In this document: positions 34,093 to 41,511 of the stretch, one piece after another
How the letters are laid out: each line of letters starts with the position of its first letter
Position numbering within the stretch: the first letter of the stretch is position 1
Assembly (NCBI GenBank): GCA_937872385.1
Contig: CALMSO010000015.1
Coordinates: 1-41,511, forward strand
Source of the DNA: an uncultured Saprospiraceae bacterium
Lineage (GTDB): Bacteria; Bacteroidota; Bacteroidia; Chitinophagales; Saprospiraceae
DNA: 41,511 bases
Direction: 5' to 3'
Made by a program: the position numbers and the translations under genes
Notes under the pieces: generated by a model
What the model saw: the letters and a program-made list of their open reading frames with translations, nothing else
Databases searched by the model: none
Told to the model about the DNA's origin: nothing

Positions 34093-34815
34093 ATGAAAAA
34101 AATAACCTGCCTGATTATAGACGATGAGCCATTGGCGCTTGACTTGTTAGAGAGTTACGTGCGGCGCACGCCGTTTTTGGAGTTGGCGGGGCGTTGTAGC
34201 AATGCTTTTGAAGCGATGGAACAATTGGCGCAGCAGCCAGTGGATTTGCTTTTTCTGGACATTCAAATGCCCGACCTGAGCGGGGTGGAGTTTTCGCGCA
34301 CCTTGAAAAACGGCCCGAAAGTGATTTTCACTACTGCATTTGAACAATATGCGCTCGAAGGGTTTAAAGTGGATGCTTTGGATTATTTGCTCAAGCCTTT
34401 TAGTTATGAAGAATTTCTGAAAGCGGCGAACAAAGCCGCCGAATGGTTTCAATTAGTTTGGCAGCAAGGGCAAAAAACAGCCGATGAGAATTGTCTTTTT
34501 GTAAAGTCAGAATACAAACTCATCCAAATCAAACTCGACGAGGTGCTGTATTTCGAAGGTTTGAAAGATTACATCAAAATTTATTTGAGAGGACACGACA
34601 AGCCCATTTTGACCCTGATGACGCTGAAAGCAGTGGAGGAAAAGCTTCCGCCGGAAAAATTCATGCGCGTGCACCGTTCTTTCATTATTCATCTCGAAAA
34701 AATCGAAAGTGTGGAGCGCAGCCGTATTATCATCGGCGATTTTTCAGTGGTGGTGGCAGAGCAGTATCGAGAAAAATTTAATCAATATTTATCATCCAGA
34801 TTTCTCAATTCGTAA
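34093..34815 (+). CDS. LytTR-family response regulator
   Basis: 240 residues from the ATG at 34093. Receiver domain (1-115): acidic pocket IIDDEP, phospho-acceptor Asp56 in FLDIQMP, and Lys101 in DYLLKPF. The C-terminal LytTR DNA-binding domain (about 140-236) reads FVKSEYKLIQIKLDEVLYFE, then MRVHRSFIIHLEKIE and IGDFSVVVAEQYREKF. The start at 34093 gives the standard MKKITCLIIDDEP. An ATG at 34057 overlaps the kinase stop (TGATG) and would add 12 residues encoded by the 7-bp array; that start is possible but gives an unusual N-terminus. The outer-membrane-protein gene follows after 44 bases. Confidence 0.92.
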   Translation: MKKITCLIIDDEPLALDLLESYVRRTPFLELAGRCSNAFEAMEQLAQQPVDLLFLDIQMPDLSGVEFSRTLKNGPKVIFTTAFEQYALEGFKVDALDYLLKPFSYEEFLKAANKAAEWFQLVWQQGQKTADENCLFVKSEYKLIQIKLDEVLYFEGLKDYIKIYLRGHDKPILTLMTLKAVEEKLPPEKFMRVHRSFIIHLEKIESVERSRIIIGDFSVVVAEQYREKFNQYLSSRFLNS

Positions 34816-34859
34816 ACATCCGAAACACCGGCGGCGGCCGCACCAGTACGCAATAAGCA

Positions 34860-37730
34860 ATGAAACCGACGACATTCAAAGGGTTTAAAATGGTATTGTG
34901 CAGTCTTGCCCTAACACTCTTGGCAGGCGCAGCCCAAGCACAGGGGCAGGGCTTTTCGCTCAATGGCAAAATTATAGACAAAGCAAATGACGAGCCGCTC
35001 ATTGGCGTCAATATTGTACTCATTAGCCGCGCAGACACTACGCAACAGCGTGGCGTGGTAACCGACCTCGATGGCGGGTTTGAATTTATCCGGTTGCGCC
35101 CCGGCGCCTATACCTTACGCGCAACGTACATCGGCTACCAATTGCTGGAGATGCCCGTCGTCATGGAGCGTAGCAATAAAAATCTCAGCACCTTATACAT
35201 GGAGCAGGGGGCGTTTCAATTGCAGGGTGTCACGGTGGAAGGCACTCAGGTGCGCGCCCAACAAAAAGGCGACACTACCGAATACAATGCTTCTGCTTTC
35301 AAGGTGAATCCGGATGCGGATGCCGAGCAATTGGTACGCAAAATGCCGGGCATCACGGTGGAGGGCGGCGAAGTACGCGCTCAGGGCGAAACCGTACGCC
35401 GCGTGCTGGTGGACGGGCAGGAGTTTTTTGGTGAAGACGCGACGCTGGCGCTGCGCAACCTACCGGCAGAAGTTATTGACAAGATACAAGTGTTCGACCG
35501 ACAAAGCGACCAAGCGCAGTTTACGGGCTTTGATGATGGCAATGCCGAAAAAACCATCAACATCACCACGCGAGGCGGCATGAGCAATGCCCAATTTGGC
35601 AAGGTGTTCGCGGGCTACGGCACCGACGACCGCTACATGGCTGGCGGCAGTGTCAATTTCTTCAACAAGCAGCAACGCATCGCCGTCATTGGTTTGTTCA
35701 ATAACGTCAATCAGCAAAACTTTTCCTCGCAAGATATTGTAGGGCTAACCGGCGGCGGCAATACCAATCGCTGGGGCGGCGGCGGTGGTCGTGGCGGCGG
35801 ACGCGGTGGCTGGGGTGGCGGCCCCAATGCCAATGATTTCCTCGTTGGGCAACAAGGCGGCATCAATACTACCAATTCTTTTGGACTGAATTATTCTAAC
35901 AACTGGGGCACAAAGCTCAAGGTCAATGGCAGCTATTTTTTCAATAATACTGGCAACGTGACCGGCAGCGTGCTGCAACGCGAGTTTTTCTTGCCCGAAG
36001 GCAGCCAATTCTATGATGAAAGTAATGACGCTACCAGCCAAAATTATAACCACCGCGTGACCGGCCGTATCGAATATACCATTGACTCGATGAATTCTAT
36101 CATCATCACACCGCGCCTCAACCTACAAGACAACCGCGCGGGCAGCCAACTCAGCGGCCTGAATTCGCTTTTTAATAATACGCCGCTCAATAGCACGCTC
36201 AATACATTCAATTCTACCAATGTTGCCTACAATTTGTCGAACAATATCCTGTATCGGCATCGGTTTAGCAAGATGGGCAGAACGGTTTCGGTCAATCTGA
36301 ATACCAGCCTCAACGACCGCAACGGCGACAGTGATCTGTTTTCGGAAAACGAGTTTTTTAGTAGCCCCCAACCCAACCAAATCATTGACCAGCGCAGCGA
36401 AAGCCTCTCGCAAAATTATACCCTCTCGGCGGGCATCACCTACACCGAGCCGCTCAGCAAAACCAGTATGCTGCAATTTGAGTACCGCCCCAGCTACACC
36501 AAAAGTGACTCCGAGCAGGACACGCGCCGCGTAGATGCCGGTGGCGAATACTCCATCCTGGATTCTTTACTTTCCAACCGCTTCGACAACGAAACCATCA
36601 CTCAGCGCGCGGGCCTGAGCTATCGCGTCCGAACGGAAAAAACCAATTTGTCCATCGGTGCCAATTACGAAAATGTACAACTGAGCAGTGCCCAAACCTT
36701 CCCGCTCCTGCTGGATGTGCGCAAGTCGTTTAACAACATTCTACCCAACGCTTTTTTTACTTATAACCCCTCCCGGACTACGAATCTGCGCGTTTTCTAT
36801 CGCACTTACACTAATACGCCCTCCATTACTCAGTTGCAAAACGTGATTAACAACAATAATCCGCTGCTGCTGCGTACCGGCAATCCCGACCTGCGGCAAC
36901 AGTTTTCGCACATGGTCATAACGCGTTTCAATACTACCAATACCAACAAAGCAAGCACGTTCTTTGCGTTTGTCAGGGCAGAATATAATGATCAATTCAT
37001 CGGCAATTCGACGCTCATCGCCGCCAGAGACACCCTTTTGCAAGAAGGCATTCCGCTCAATCGCGGGTCGCAGCTCACCCGACCAGTCAACCTCGACGGT
37101 GCTTGGAATATCCGCTCTTTCGTGACCTACGGCTTCCCCGTCAAATGGCTGAAAAGCAACCTGAACTTCAATGCAGGCTTTTCGTACAACCGCACTCCGG
37201 GCCTAATTAACGATGCTACCAACCTGTCGAATAACTATAATATGAATTCCGGGCTTGTGCTGGGCAGCAATATCAGCGAAAAGCTCGATTTCACGATTTC
37301 TTATGCCGCCAATTACAACATTGTGGAGAACAGTTTGCAACCGCAATTGAACAATAACTTTTTCTTTCACAATGCTGGGCTGCGCTTCAATTGGCTGCCG
37401 GTGAAAAGTCTTGTCATTTCGACCGACATCAACCAGACGCTGTACGCTGGCCTCGGCGATGATTTCAATCAGGACTTCTTGCTTTGGAATGCCGGTATCG
37501 GCTATCGCTTCTTGAAGAACAATGGCGGTGAGCTGCGCCTCTCGGCTTTCGACTTGCTGAAGCAAAATAATAGTATCAACCGTTTGGTAACCGAAACCTA
37601 TCTCGAAGACAACATCACGCAGGTGCTGACGCAGTATTTCATGCTGACGTTTACGTACAATCTGCGCAACTTTGGCACGCCCGCCCGCGCTGGTGCAGGC
37701 AATGGTCGCCCGGCCATGCCCGGCCGCTAA
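34860..37730 (+). CDS. Outer-membrane beta-barrel protein, TonB-receptor-like, with N-terminal carboxypeptidase-like domain
   Basis: 956 residues with a signal peptide (LALTLLAGAAQAQ). Residues about 32-115 are a CarboxypepD-regulatory-like domain (FSLNGKIIDKANDEPLIGVN, GGFEFIRLRPGAYTLRATYIGY). A plug-like domain follows (LVRKMPGITVEGGEVRAQ, RRVLVDGQEFFGEDA, LPAEVIDKIQVFDRQSDQ). The remaining ~700 residues form a large beta-barrel with Asn-rich strands (the OMP_b-brl_3-type family of Bacteroidota). A glycine/arginine-rich loop (about 297-318) lies at a predicted surface turn. The sequence has no clear TonB box, so whether it imports a substrate or acts otherwise is open. It is 44 bases downstream of the LytTR regulator and is probably co-expressed with it. 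Confidence 0.85.
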   Translation: MKPTTFKGFKMVLCSLALTLLAGAAQAQGQGFSLNGKIIDKANDEPLIGVNIVLISRADTTQQRGVVTDLDGGFEFIRLRPGAYTLRATYIGYQLLEMPVVMERSNKNLSTLYMEQGAFQLQGVTVEGTQVRAQQKGDTTEYNASAFKVNPDADAEQLVRKMPGITVEGGEVRAQGETVRRVLVDGQEFFGEDATLALRNLPAEVIDKIQVFDRQSDQAQFTGFDDGNAEKTINITTRGGMSNAQFGKVFAGYGTDDRYMAGGSVNFFNKQQRIAVIGLFNNVNQQNFSSQDIVGLTGGGNTNRWGGGGGRGGGRGGWGGGPNANDFLVGQQGGINTTNSFGLNYSNNWGTKLKVNGSYFFNNTGNVTGSVLQREFFLPEGSQFYDESNDATSQNYNHRVTGRIEYTIDSMNSIIITPRLNLQDNRAGSQLSGLNSLFNNTPLNSTLNTFNSTNVAYNLSNNILYRHRFSKMGRTVSVNLNTSLNDRNGDSDLFSENEFFSSPQPNQIIDQRSESLSQNYTLSAGITYTEPLSKTSMLQFEYRPSYTKSDSEQDTRRVDAGGEYSILDSLLSNRFDNETITQRAGLSYRVRTEKTNLSIGANYENVQLSSAQTFPLLLDVRKSFNNILPNAFFTYNPSRTTNLRVFYRTYTNTPSITQLQNVINNNNPLLLRTGNPDLRQQFSHMVITRFNTTNTNKASTFFAFVRAEYNDQFIGNSTLIAARDTLLQEGIPLNRGSQLTRPVNLDGAWNIRSFVTYGFPVKWLKSNLNFNAGFSYNRTPGLINDATNLSNNYNMNSGLVLGSNISEKLDFTISYAANYNIVENSLQPQLNNNFFFHNAGLRFNWLPVKSLVISTDINQTLYAGLGDDFNQDFLLWNAGIGYRFLKNNGGELRLSAFDLLKQNNSINRLVTETYLEDNITQVLTQYFMLTFTYNLRNFGTPARAGAGNGRPAMPGR

Positions 37731-37742
37731 AACCAATAGCTG

Positions 37743-37787
37743 ATGGTCAGGTGGTATTTTCAAGTATCACCTGACCATTTTGTTTTG
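37743..37787 (+). terminator. Intrinsic terminator after the outer-membrane-protein gene
   Basis: An 11-bp perfect stem, ATGGTCAGGTG (37743-37753) with CACCTGACCAT (37768-37778), a 14-base loop and a T-rich tail (TTTTGTTTTG). It starts 12 bases after the stop codon. Confidence 0.92.
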
Positions 37788-37794
37788 CAAAAAC

Positions 37795-37826
37795 TTTCTC
37801 TCGCTGCTCTCCATTCGCTATTTTTG
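37795..37826 (+). promoter_or_regulatory. Putative promoter of the DinB-fold gene
   Basis: TTTC at 37795-37798 (one mismatch to TTTG), 20 bases, then TATTTTTG at 37819-37826, which fits TAnnTTTG. The ATG at 37846 follows by 19 bases. It sits just after the terminator of the previous gene. Confidence 0.5.
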
Positions 37827-37845
37827 ACGCGGTTCCTTCATTGCA

Positions 37846-38382
37846 ATGCAAAAAAGTCCAATTATGTATCACCGATTTATTGTCGTTTTATACTTTTCCT
37901 GCCTGTTTTTTCATGGCGCTTTCGCGCAAAGCGACTACATTGGCGAATGCCGTCAGAAGCTGCAAAACGCCGCTGCCTACACCCTCGAAATAGCAGAACT
38001 GATGCCCGACAGCTTGTACAGTTTCCGACCGATAGCAGCCGAAATGAGTTTTCAAGAACAATTGCTCCATATTTTATCCAACCTCAATTGGCTCAGCAGT
38101 AGCTACCTCGGCGGCACTCCATCCACACGGGATTTCAAAAGCGAGGCGTACAGCAAAACGGAAATCCTTGCCATCATGCAAGAAACCTTTGATCTGGTTG
38201 ATGCCGCCTTAGCGCAACTGCCGCCGGAGCAACTTTCGGATACGGTGTCGTTCTTCGCCGGCCCTATGACCAAACGCCAGATTCTGACGCTGCTCAATGA
38301 CCACCATACGCACCATCGCGGGCAATTGATTGTGTATCTGCGCCTCAACGGGCTGAAACCGCCTCGATACCGGGGTTGGTAG
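37846..38382 (+). CDS. Secreted DinB/YfiT-fold protein
   Basis: 178 residues. A four-helix metal-binding fold: His75 (EQLLHILSNL) and the cluster NDHHTHHRGQ (His153/154, His157) match the DinB three-histidine metal site. Unusually, the first 27 residues are a signal peptide (FIVVLYFSCLFFHGAFA followed by Q), so the protein is exported, while most DinB proteins are cytoplasmic. An internal ATG at 37864 (MYHRF) would also give a good signal peptide. The family contains metal-dependent thiol transferases, but the function of secreted members is unknown. No catalytic partner is adjacent. Confidence 0.85.
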   Translation: MQKSPIMYHRFIVVLYFSCLFFHGAFAQSDYIGECRQKLQNAAAYTLEIAELMPDSLYSFRPIAAEMSFQEQLLHILSNLNWLSSSYLGGTPSTRDFKSEAYSKTEILAIMQETFDLVDAALAQLPPEQLSDTVSFFAGPMTKRQILTLLNDHHTHHRGQLIVYLRLNGLKPPRYRGW

Positions 38383-38477
38383 GAAATTGTAAGTGGGTGA
38401 TAAGAGAAATGAGACCGCGAAGTGCTAACTGCTGCGAGCACGCAATCTGTAAAAGCCAATAACAAAAACCCGATACC

Positions 38478-38509
38478 TTGTTGCTTCTGCGCAAAAGTTT
38501 GTAATTTCG
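38478..38509 (+). promoter_or_regulatory. Putative promoter of pstA
   Basis: TTG repeated at 38478-38483, 18 bases, then TAATTTCG at 38502-38509, one mismatch from TAnnTTTG. The ATG of pstA is at 38534. No PHO-box-like direct repeat is evident. Confidence 0.35.
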
Positions 38510-38533
38510 GGCTGGTAAAAAACTCGGCACCCC

Positions 38534-39412
38534 ATGTCCCTCAATACCGCACTACCTGCGCGCAGCATCGTCCAGTTTTTGGGCATCAACACCCTGCGCC
38601 TGTTTGTGATAATTGTCTTGCTTTTTCTCGGCATCATCTTATGGGATATTTTCTCTAAGGGCTTTGCTGTTATCAACAGCACCTTTTTATTGGATTATCC
38701 GCGTCGGGGCATGATGGAAGGCGGCATTTTTCCGGCTATTGCAGGCACTACTTTTGTCACCTTGGTCACTACGCTGTTTGCTATCCCGTTTGGTATTTGT
38801 GCCGCTATTTACCTCAGCGAATACGCTATTGACAATACGTTGAACCGCTTCATTCGGGCAGCTATTCGCAACTTAGCCGGCGTACCCTCCATTATTTACG
38901 GGCTGTTTGGTGTAGCCGTTTTTGTGCAGGGGGCAGCGCTGGGCGCGTCCATCCTTTCTTCCGGGCTAACGCTGGGGCTGCTGACGCTACCTTACATCAT
39001 CACCACTACCGAAGAAGCCCTGAAAAACGTGCCTCAATCTTACCGCGAAGGCGCTATGGCGCTCGGCGCTACCCGCTGGGAAGCCATACGCACCAATGTG
39101 CTGCCCGGAGCGGTGTCGGGTATTGTGACCGGAGCCATTCTCGGCCTGTCGCGCGCCGCTGGCGAAACGGCCCCGATTTTGTTCACCGGCGTGGCATTCT
39201 ACCTGCGCTACTTACCATCGAGTGTACACGACGAATTCATGGCGCTGCCCTATCATTTGTACATTTTGTCCACCCAGCATCACGCCATTGCAGAAGTTCG
39301 GCCCTTGGCCTACGGCACTGCGGTAGTACTTTTGGGGCTGGTTTTTTTGCTCAATATCCTTGCCTTTATCATTCGCTATCGCTATCGCAAATTTCACAAC
39401 CACCAAGTATGA
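38534..39412 (+). CDS. pstA: Phosphate ABC transporter permease PstA
   Basis: 292 residues, six membrane helices. The permease EAA-type cytoplasmic loop is visible as [20 protein letters not shown] and the nearby ETAPILFTG motif is characteristic of PstA. It makes up half of the inner-membrane channel of the high-affinity phosphate importer. The partner permease PstC and the binding protein PstS are not upstream; the DinB-fold gene is. Its last four bases overlap the start of pstB (ATGA), so the two are coupled. Confidence 0.93.
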   Translation: MSLNTALPARSIVQFLGINTLRLFVIIVLLFLGIILWDIFSKGFAVINSTFLLDYPRRGMMEGGIFPAIAGTTFVTLVTTLFAIPFGICAAIYLSEYAIDNTLNRFIRAAIRNLAGVPSIIYGLFGVAVFVQGAALGASILSSGLTLGLLTLPYIITTTEEALKNVPQSYREGAMALGATRWEAIRTNVLPGAVSGIVTGAILGLSRAAGETAPILFTGVAFYLRYLPSSVHDEFMALPYHLYILSTQHHAIAEVRPLAYGTAVVLLGLVFLLNILAFIIRYRYRKFHNHQV

Positions 39413-40164
39413 ACACCAAGTTAGCTATTCGCAATATTCGTTTGTCGTATGGCAAGCAAGAAGTGTTGAAAGGCATCAGTATGGATATTCCTGCTAATCA
39501 GATTGTAGCTTTGATTGGTCCTTCGGGCTGCGGCAAATCTACTTTGCTGCGCGCCATGAACCGGATGCACGATCTGTCGCCGACGGCTCGAGTGCAAGGC
39601 GACATTTTATTAGATGGAGAAAACATTTACGCGCCCGGCACGGATGTGGTAGCTATTCGACGCAAAATCGGTATGGTGTTTCAAAAACCGAACCCTTTTC
39701 CAAAATCCATTTTTGATAATGTAGCCTACGGATTGAAAATCAATGGCGAGCGCAATCGCAAACGCTTGCAAGAAATCGTAGAGCGCACCCTGCGCAGCAG
39801 CTACCTCTGGGAGGAGGTAAAAGACCATTTGTACAAATCGGCGCTGGAACTCTCCGGGGGGCAACAACAACGCCTGTGCATTGCGCGCGCCGTGGCTGTT
39901 ACGCCGCAGGTATTGCTCATGGACGAACCCTGCTCGGCACTCGATCCTATCAGCACTGCGCGGGTGGAGGAGCTTATGTTGGAATTGAAAAAAGACTATA
40001 CCATCGTCATTGTCACGCACAATATGCAGCAAGCGCAGCGCGTAGCCGACCGCACTGCTTTTATGTATCTTGGCGAAGTCATCGAATACAACGATACCGC
40101 TCAGCTTTTTAATCAGCCACAACAAGAGCTGACCGCCAATTATGTAAGTGGCACTTTTGGTTAG
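39409..40164 (+). CDS. pstB: Phosphate ABC transporter ATPase PstB
   Basis: 251 residues. Walker [10 protein letters not shown], signature [14 protein letters not shown] and Walker [14 protein letters not shown] are all intact. Asparagine/arginine in [11 protein letters not shown] and the [16 protein letters not shown] segment after the Q-loop are specific to PstB. It powers phosphate import. It overlaps pstA by 4 bases. No phoU follows, although phoU usually ends this operon. Confidence 0.96.
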   Translation: MNTKLAIRNIRLSYGKQEVLKGISMDIPANQIVALIGPSGCGKSTLLRAMNRMHDLSPTARVQGDILLDGENIYAPGTDVVAIRRKIGMVFQKPNPFPKSIFDNVAYGLKINGERNRKRLQEIVERTLRSSYLWEEVKDHLYKSALELSGGQQQRLCIARAVAVTPQVLLMDEPCSALDPISTARVEELMLELKKDYTIVIVTHNMQQAQRVADRTAFMYLGEVIEYNDTAQLFNQPQQELTANYVSGTFG

Positions 40165-40220
40165 CAAGAATGTAACAACTGCGGCGCGTCATACATTATG
40201 GGTATTTTGTTAAATATTTA

Positions 40221-40228
40221 TAAATTTG
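40221..40228 (+). promoter_or_regulatory. Putative -7 promoter element of the FemAB-like gene
   Basis: TAAATTTG fits TAnnTTTG, 57 bases before the ATG at 40286. No -33 box at normal spacing is obvious. Confidence 0.35.
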
Positions 40229-40285
40229 ACAATCAGCAATTTGTGTTTTTTTTATAGTTGTATCCAGATGCATTATATAGATTGA

Positions 40286-41245
40286 ATGCAGGAAATTTAT
40301 CGAAAATATTGTCGGGAGCAAGCGCTGTATCTGCCTGTTTTTGCCCAAGATTGGTGGCTCGATGCTGTCTGTACGGATGGGCTCTGGGATGCGGCCGTAG
40401 TGATGGATCAAGGTGGCGTGCGGGCGGTATTGCCTTGGTTTTTAAAGCAAAAAGCCGGGTTTCGTTACATTACCATGCCGCATTTTACCAAGCACCTTGG
40501 GCCTTTCTTTGCGGATAATTATTCGCTGACCGAGCAACACCAACTGATGGAGGCACTTATAGCCCAACTGCCCCGCGTGCACGCTTTCCACCAGAATTTT
40601 CATCCCGACCTCACCAACTGGCTGCCTTTTTATTGGGCTGGCTATCGCCAAACTACGCGCTATACCTATTGTCTCGACCTACGCGACCCAGCGCAAGTGC
40701 AACGCAACATCAATCGCAATATGCGCCGCAATATCAAAAAAGCGCAAGCGAAACTCACCGTGAGCCACGAGGGCACACCGGAGGCATTTTATGCGATCAA
40801 TCGCCTGAGTTTTGAACGCCAGGGCTTGTCCACGCCTTACACTTTCGAGCAGTTTGCCCGCCAAGATGCTGCCTTGGCGGCCCGAGCGGCCCGACAGTTC
40901 TTTTTTGCTAAAGATGCCGCTGGTCGTACACATGCCGCGGCTTGCCTCGTCCGGGATGCGCGGCGCAGCTACTACCATTTGTCGGGCGACGACCCCGCCT
41001 TGCGCGACAGCGGCGCGGGCATCCTGTTGGTATGGGAAGCCATCCGCTACACCCAAGAAGTGTGGCAGTTGCCTATTTTCGATTTTTCGGGCAGTATGGT
41101 GCCCAATATTGAAGCCATTCGCCGGCAGTTTGGGGCTGTGCAAAGCCCTTACAGCTACGTCTGGAAACACCATTCGCCGCTGCTGGCTTGGATAGACGCG
41201 TGGCGCGCGGCCGGTAAGCGTATCATTTGCCGCGAGGGCCTTTGA
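40286..41245 (+). CDS. FemAB/GNAT-like acyltransferase
   Basis: 319 residues, no signal peptide. The C-terminal half (about 145-290) resembles the GNAT-like domain of FemAB/BioF2-type proteins: INRNMRRNIKKAQAKLTVSH, then LVRDARRSYYHLSGDD, SGAGILLVWEAIRYTQE, FDFSGSMVPNIEAIRRQFGA. The N-terminal half begins with WWLDAVC and a conserved PWFLKQKAGFRYITMP segment. Relatives add amino acids to cell-wall precursors or modify exopolysaccharides, and they use aminoacyl-tRNA or acyl donors. The actual substrate here is unknown. It follows pstB after 121 bases and may be transcribed from its own promoter. Confidence 0.8.
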   Translation: MQEIYRKYCREQALYLPVFAQDWWLDAVCTDGLWDAAVVMDQGGVRAVLPWFLKQKAGFRYITMPHFTKHLGPFFADNYSLTEQHQLMEALIAQLPRVHAFHQNFHPDLTNWLPFYWAGYRQTTRYTYCLDLRDPAQVQRNINRNMRRNIKKAQAKLTVSHEGTPEAFYAINRLSFERQGLSTPYTFEQFARQDAALAARAARQFFFAKDAAGRTHAAACLVRDARRSYYHLSGDDPALRDSGAGILLVWEAIRYTQEVWQLPIFDFSGSMVPNIEAIRRQFGAVQSPYSYVWKHHSPLLAWIDAWRAAGKRIICREGL

Positions 41246-41332
41246 ATGATTGAGTGCATGGCGCATTCGGGCTACTGCCCGCCGGGATAACAACACCGCT
41301 GGCGATTGTCCAATAGAAAAACACCAACCTAC

Positions 41333-41511
41333 ATGAAAAAAATCCATATTCTATTCGCACTGGCGCTATTGTGGTTGTCAGCATTTTATGGTTGTCAACC
41401 GGCCGCAGAAAGCTCCGGTTTGCAATTCGAAATTTCTTTCCCAGAGAGCGCGCACGAGACCCCGGTCACCGGCCGCGTGTATGTAATGATTTCTGATAAG
41501 GAAGACCGTGA
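41333..41511 (+). CDS. N-terminal fragment of a lipoprotein, possibly an esterase-family protein
   Basis: Only the first 59 codons are in the window; the gene continues past the right edge. A type II signal peptide ends in FYGC with Cys21 as the lipidation site. The mature start, FEISFPESAHETPVTGRVYV, resembles the N-terminal domain of secreted putative esterases (alpha/beta-hydrolase-fold proteins related to enterochelin esterase). The catalytic part is absent, so this is tentative. Confidence 0.5.
   Translation, partial: MKKIHILFALALLWLSAFYGCQPAAESSGLQFEISFPESAHETPVTGRVYVMISDKEDR

Noticed and set aside
37203..37763. 186-codon open frame on the minus strand
   Set aside because: It is antisense to the outer-membrane beta-barrel gene and runs into its terminator; no motif or start context.
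40679..41347. 222-codon open frame on the minus strand
   Set aside because: It overlaps the whole C-terminal half of the FemAB-like gene, which has recognisable motifs; antisense shadow.

Overview
The window looks like a chromosomal segment of a member of the Bacteroidota, probably from a Saprospiria- or Chitinophagia-like lineage; the exact taxon cannot be fixed from sequence alone. The reasons are: a mid-range GC content; several promoter elements close to the Bacteroidota -7 consensus TAnnTTTG just upstream of start codons; A-rich start regions with no strong Shine-Dalgarno; and gene families typical of the phylum (paired OmpH/Skp proteins, a CzcA-TolC fusion, a carboxypeptidase-like-domain outer-membrane beta-barrel protein, a LytS/LytTR pair, an abundance of short lipoproteins). 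I recognise no rRNA, tRNA, insertion sequence, prophage or CRISPR array.

Layout. 1-4018 (minus): the start of an S9-type peptidase and a large fused HyuA-HyuB 5-oxoprolinase. 4251-6618 (plus): a TPR protein, a lipoprotein and a membrane protein, all of unknown function. 6798-9231 (minus): rhomboid protease, 6-phosphofructokinase and a proline-rich conserved protein. 9509-11958 (minus): tryptophan 2,3-dioxygenase, a FluC/CrcB fluoride channel and a WecA/TagO-type glycosyl-1-phosphate transferase. 12162-14310 (minus): a small membrane protein and a Uup-type ABC-F ATPase. 14758-16011 (plus): the E2 subunit of 2-oxoglutarate dehydrogenase, closed by a bidirectional terminator. 16118-17545 (minus): a secreted protein of unknown function. 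17769-19278 (plus): an alpha/beta hydrolase and the TrmB tRNA methyltransferase. 19404-20530 (minus): two OmpH/Skp chaperones. 20909-24648 (plus): histidine ammonia-lyase, an M48 lipoprotein protease and a double-barrel outer-membrane protein. 24857-31005 (minus): a heavy-metal RND efflux cluster (His-rich secreted protein, CzcA fused to a TolC-like domain, CzcB). 31040-31673 (minus): a HepT/MntA toxin-antitoxin pair. 31830-32486 (minus): a 1-Cys peroxiredoxin. 33023-37730 (plus): a LytS-type histidine kinase, LytTR regulator and a TonB-receptor-like outer-membrane protein. 37846-41511 (plus): a secreted DinB-fold protein, PstA and PstB without PstS or PstC, a FemAB-like acyltransferase and the start of a lipoprotein.

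Most of the content is housekeeping or envelope physiology. The metal-efflux genes form a complete inner-membrane pump, outer-membrane channel and adaptor, with a likely metal-binding accessory protein. HK, RR and the outer-membrane protein are close together and probably co-expressed.

The least explained signal is not a gene. At least six intergenic spacers carry strictly phased tandem arrays of 7-bp units (6659, 24706, 26119, 32801, 34057) or 8-bp units (12086, 24778). Their unit sequences mostly differ from array to array, although the 24706 and 32801 arrays are reverse complements of one another in consensus. One of them (34057-34077) lies exactly across the kinase stop codon and upstream of the response-regulator start.
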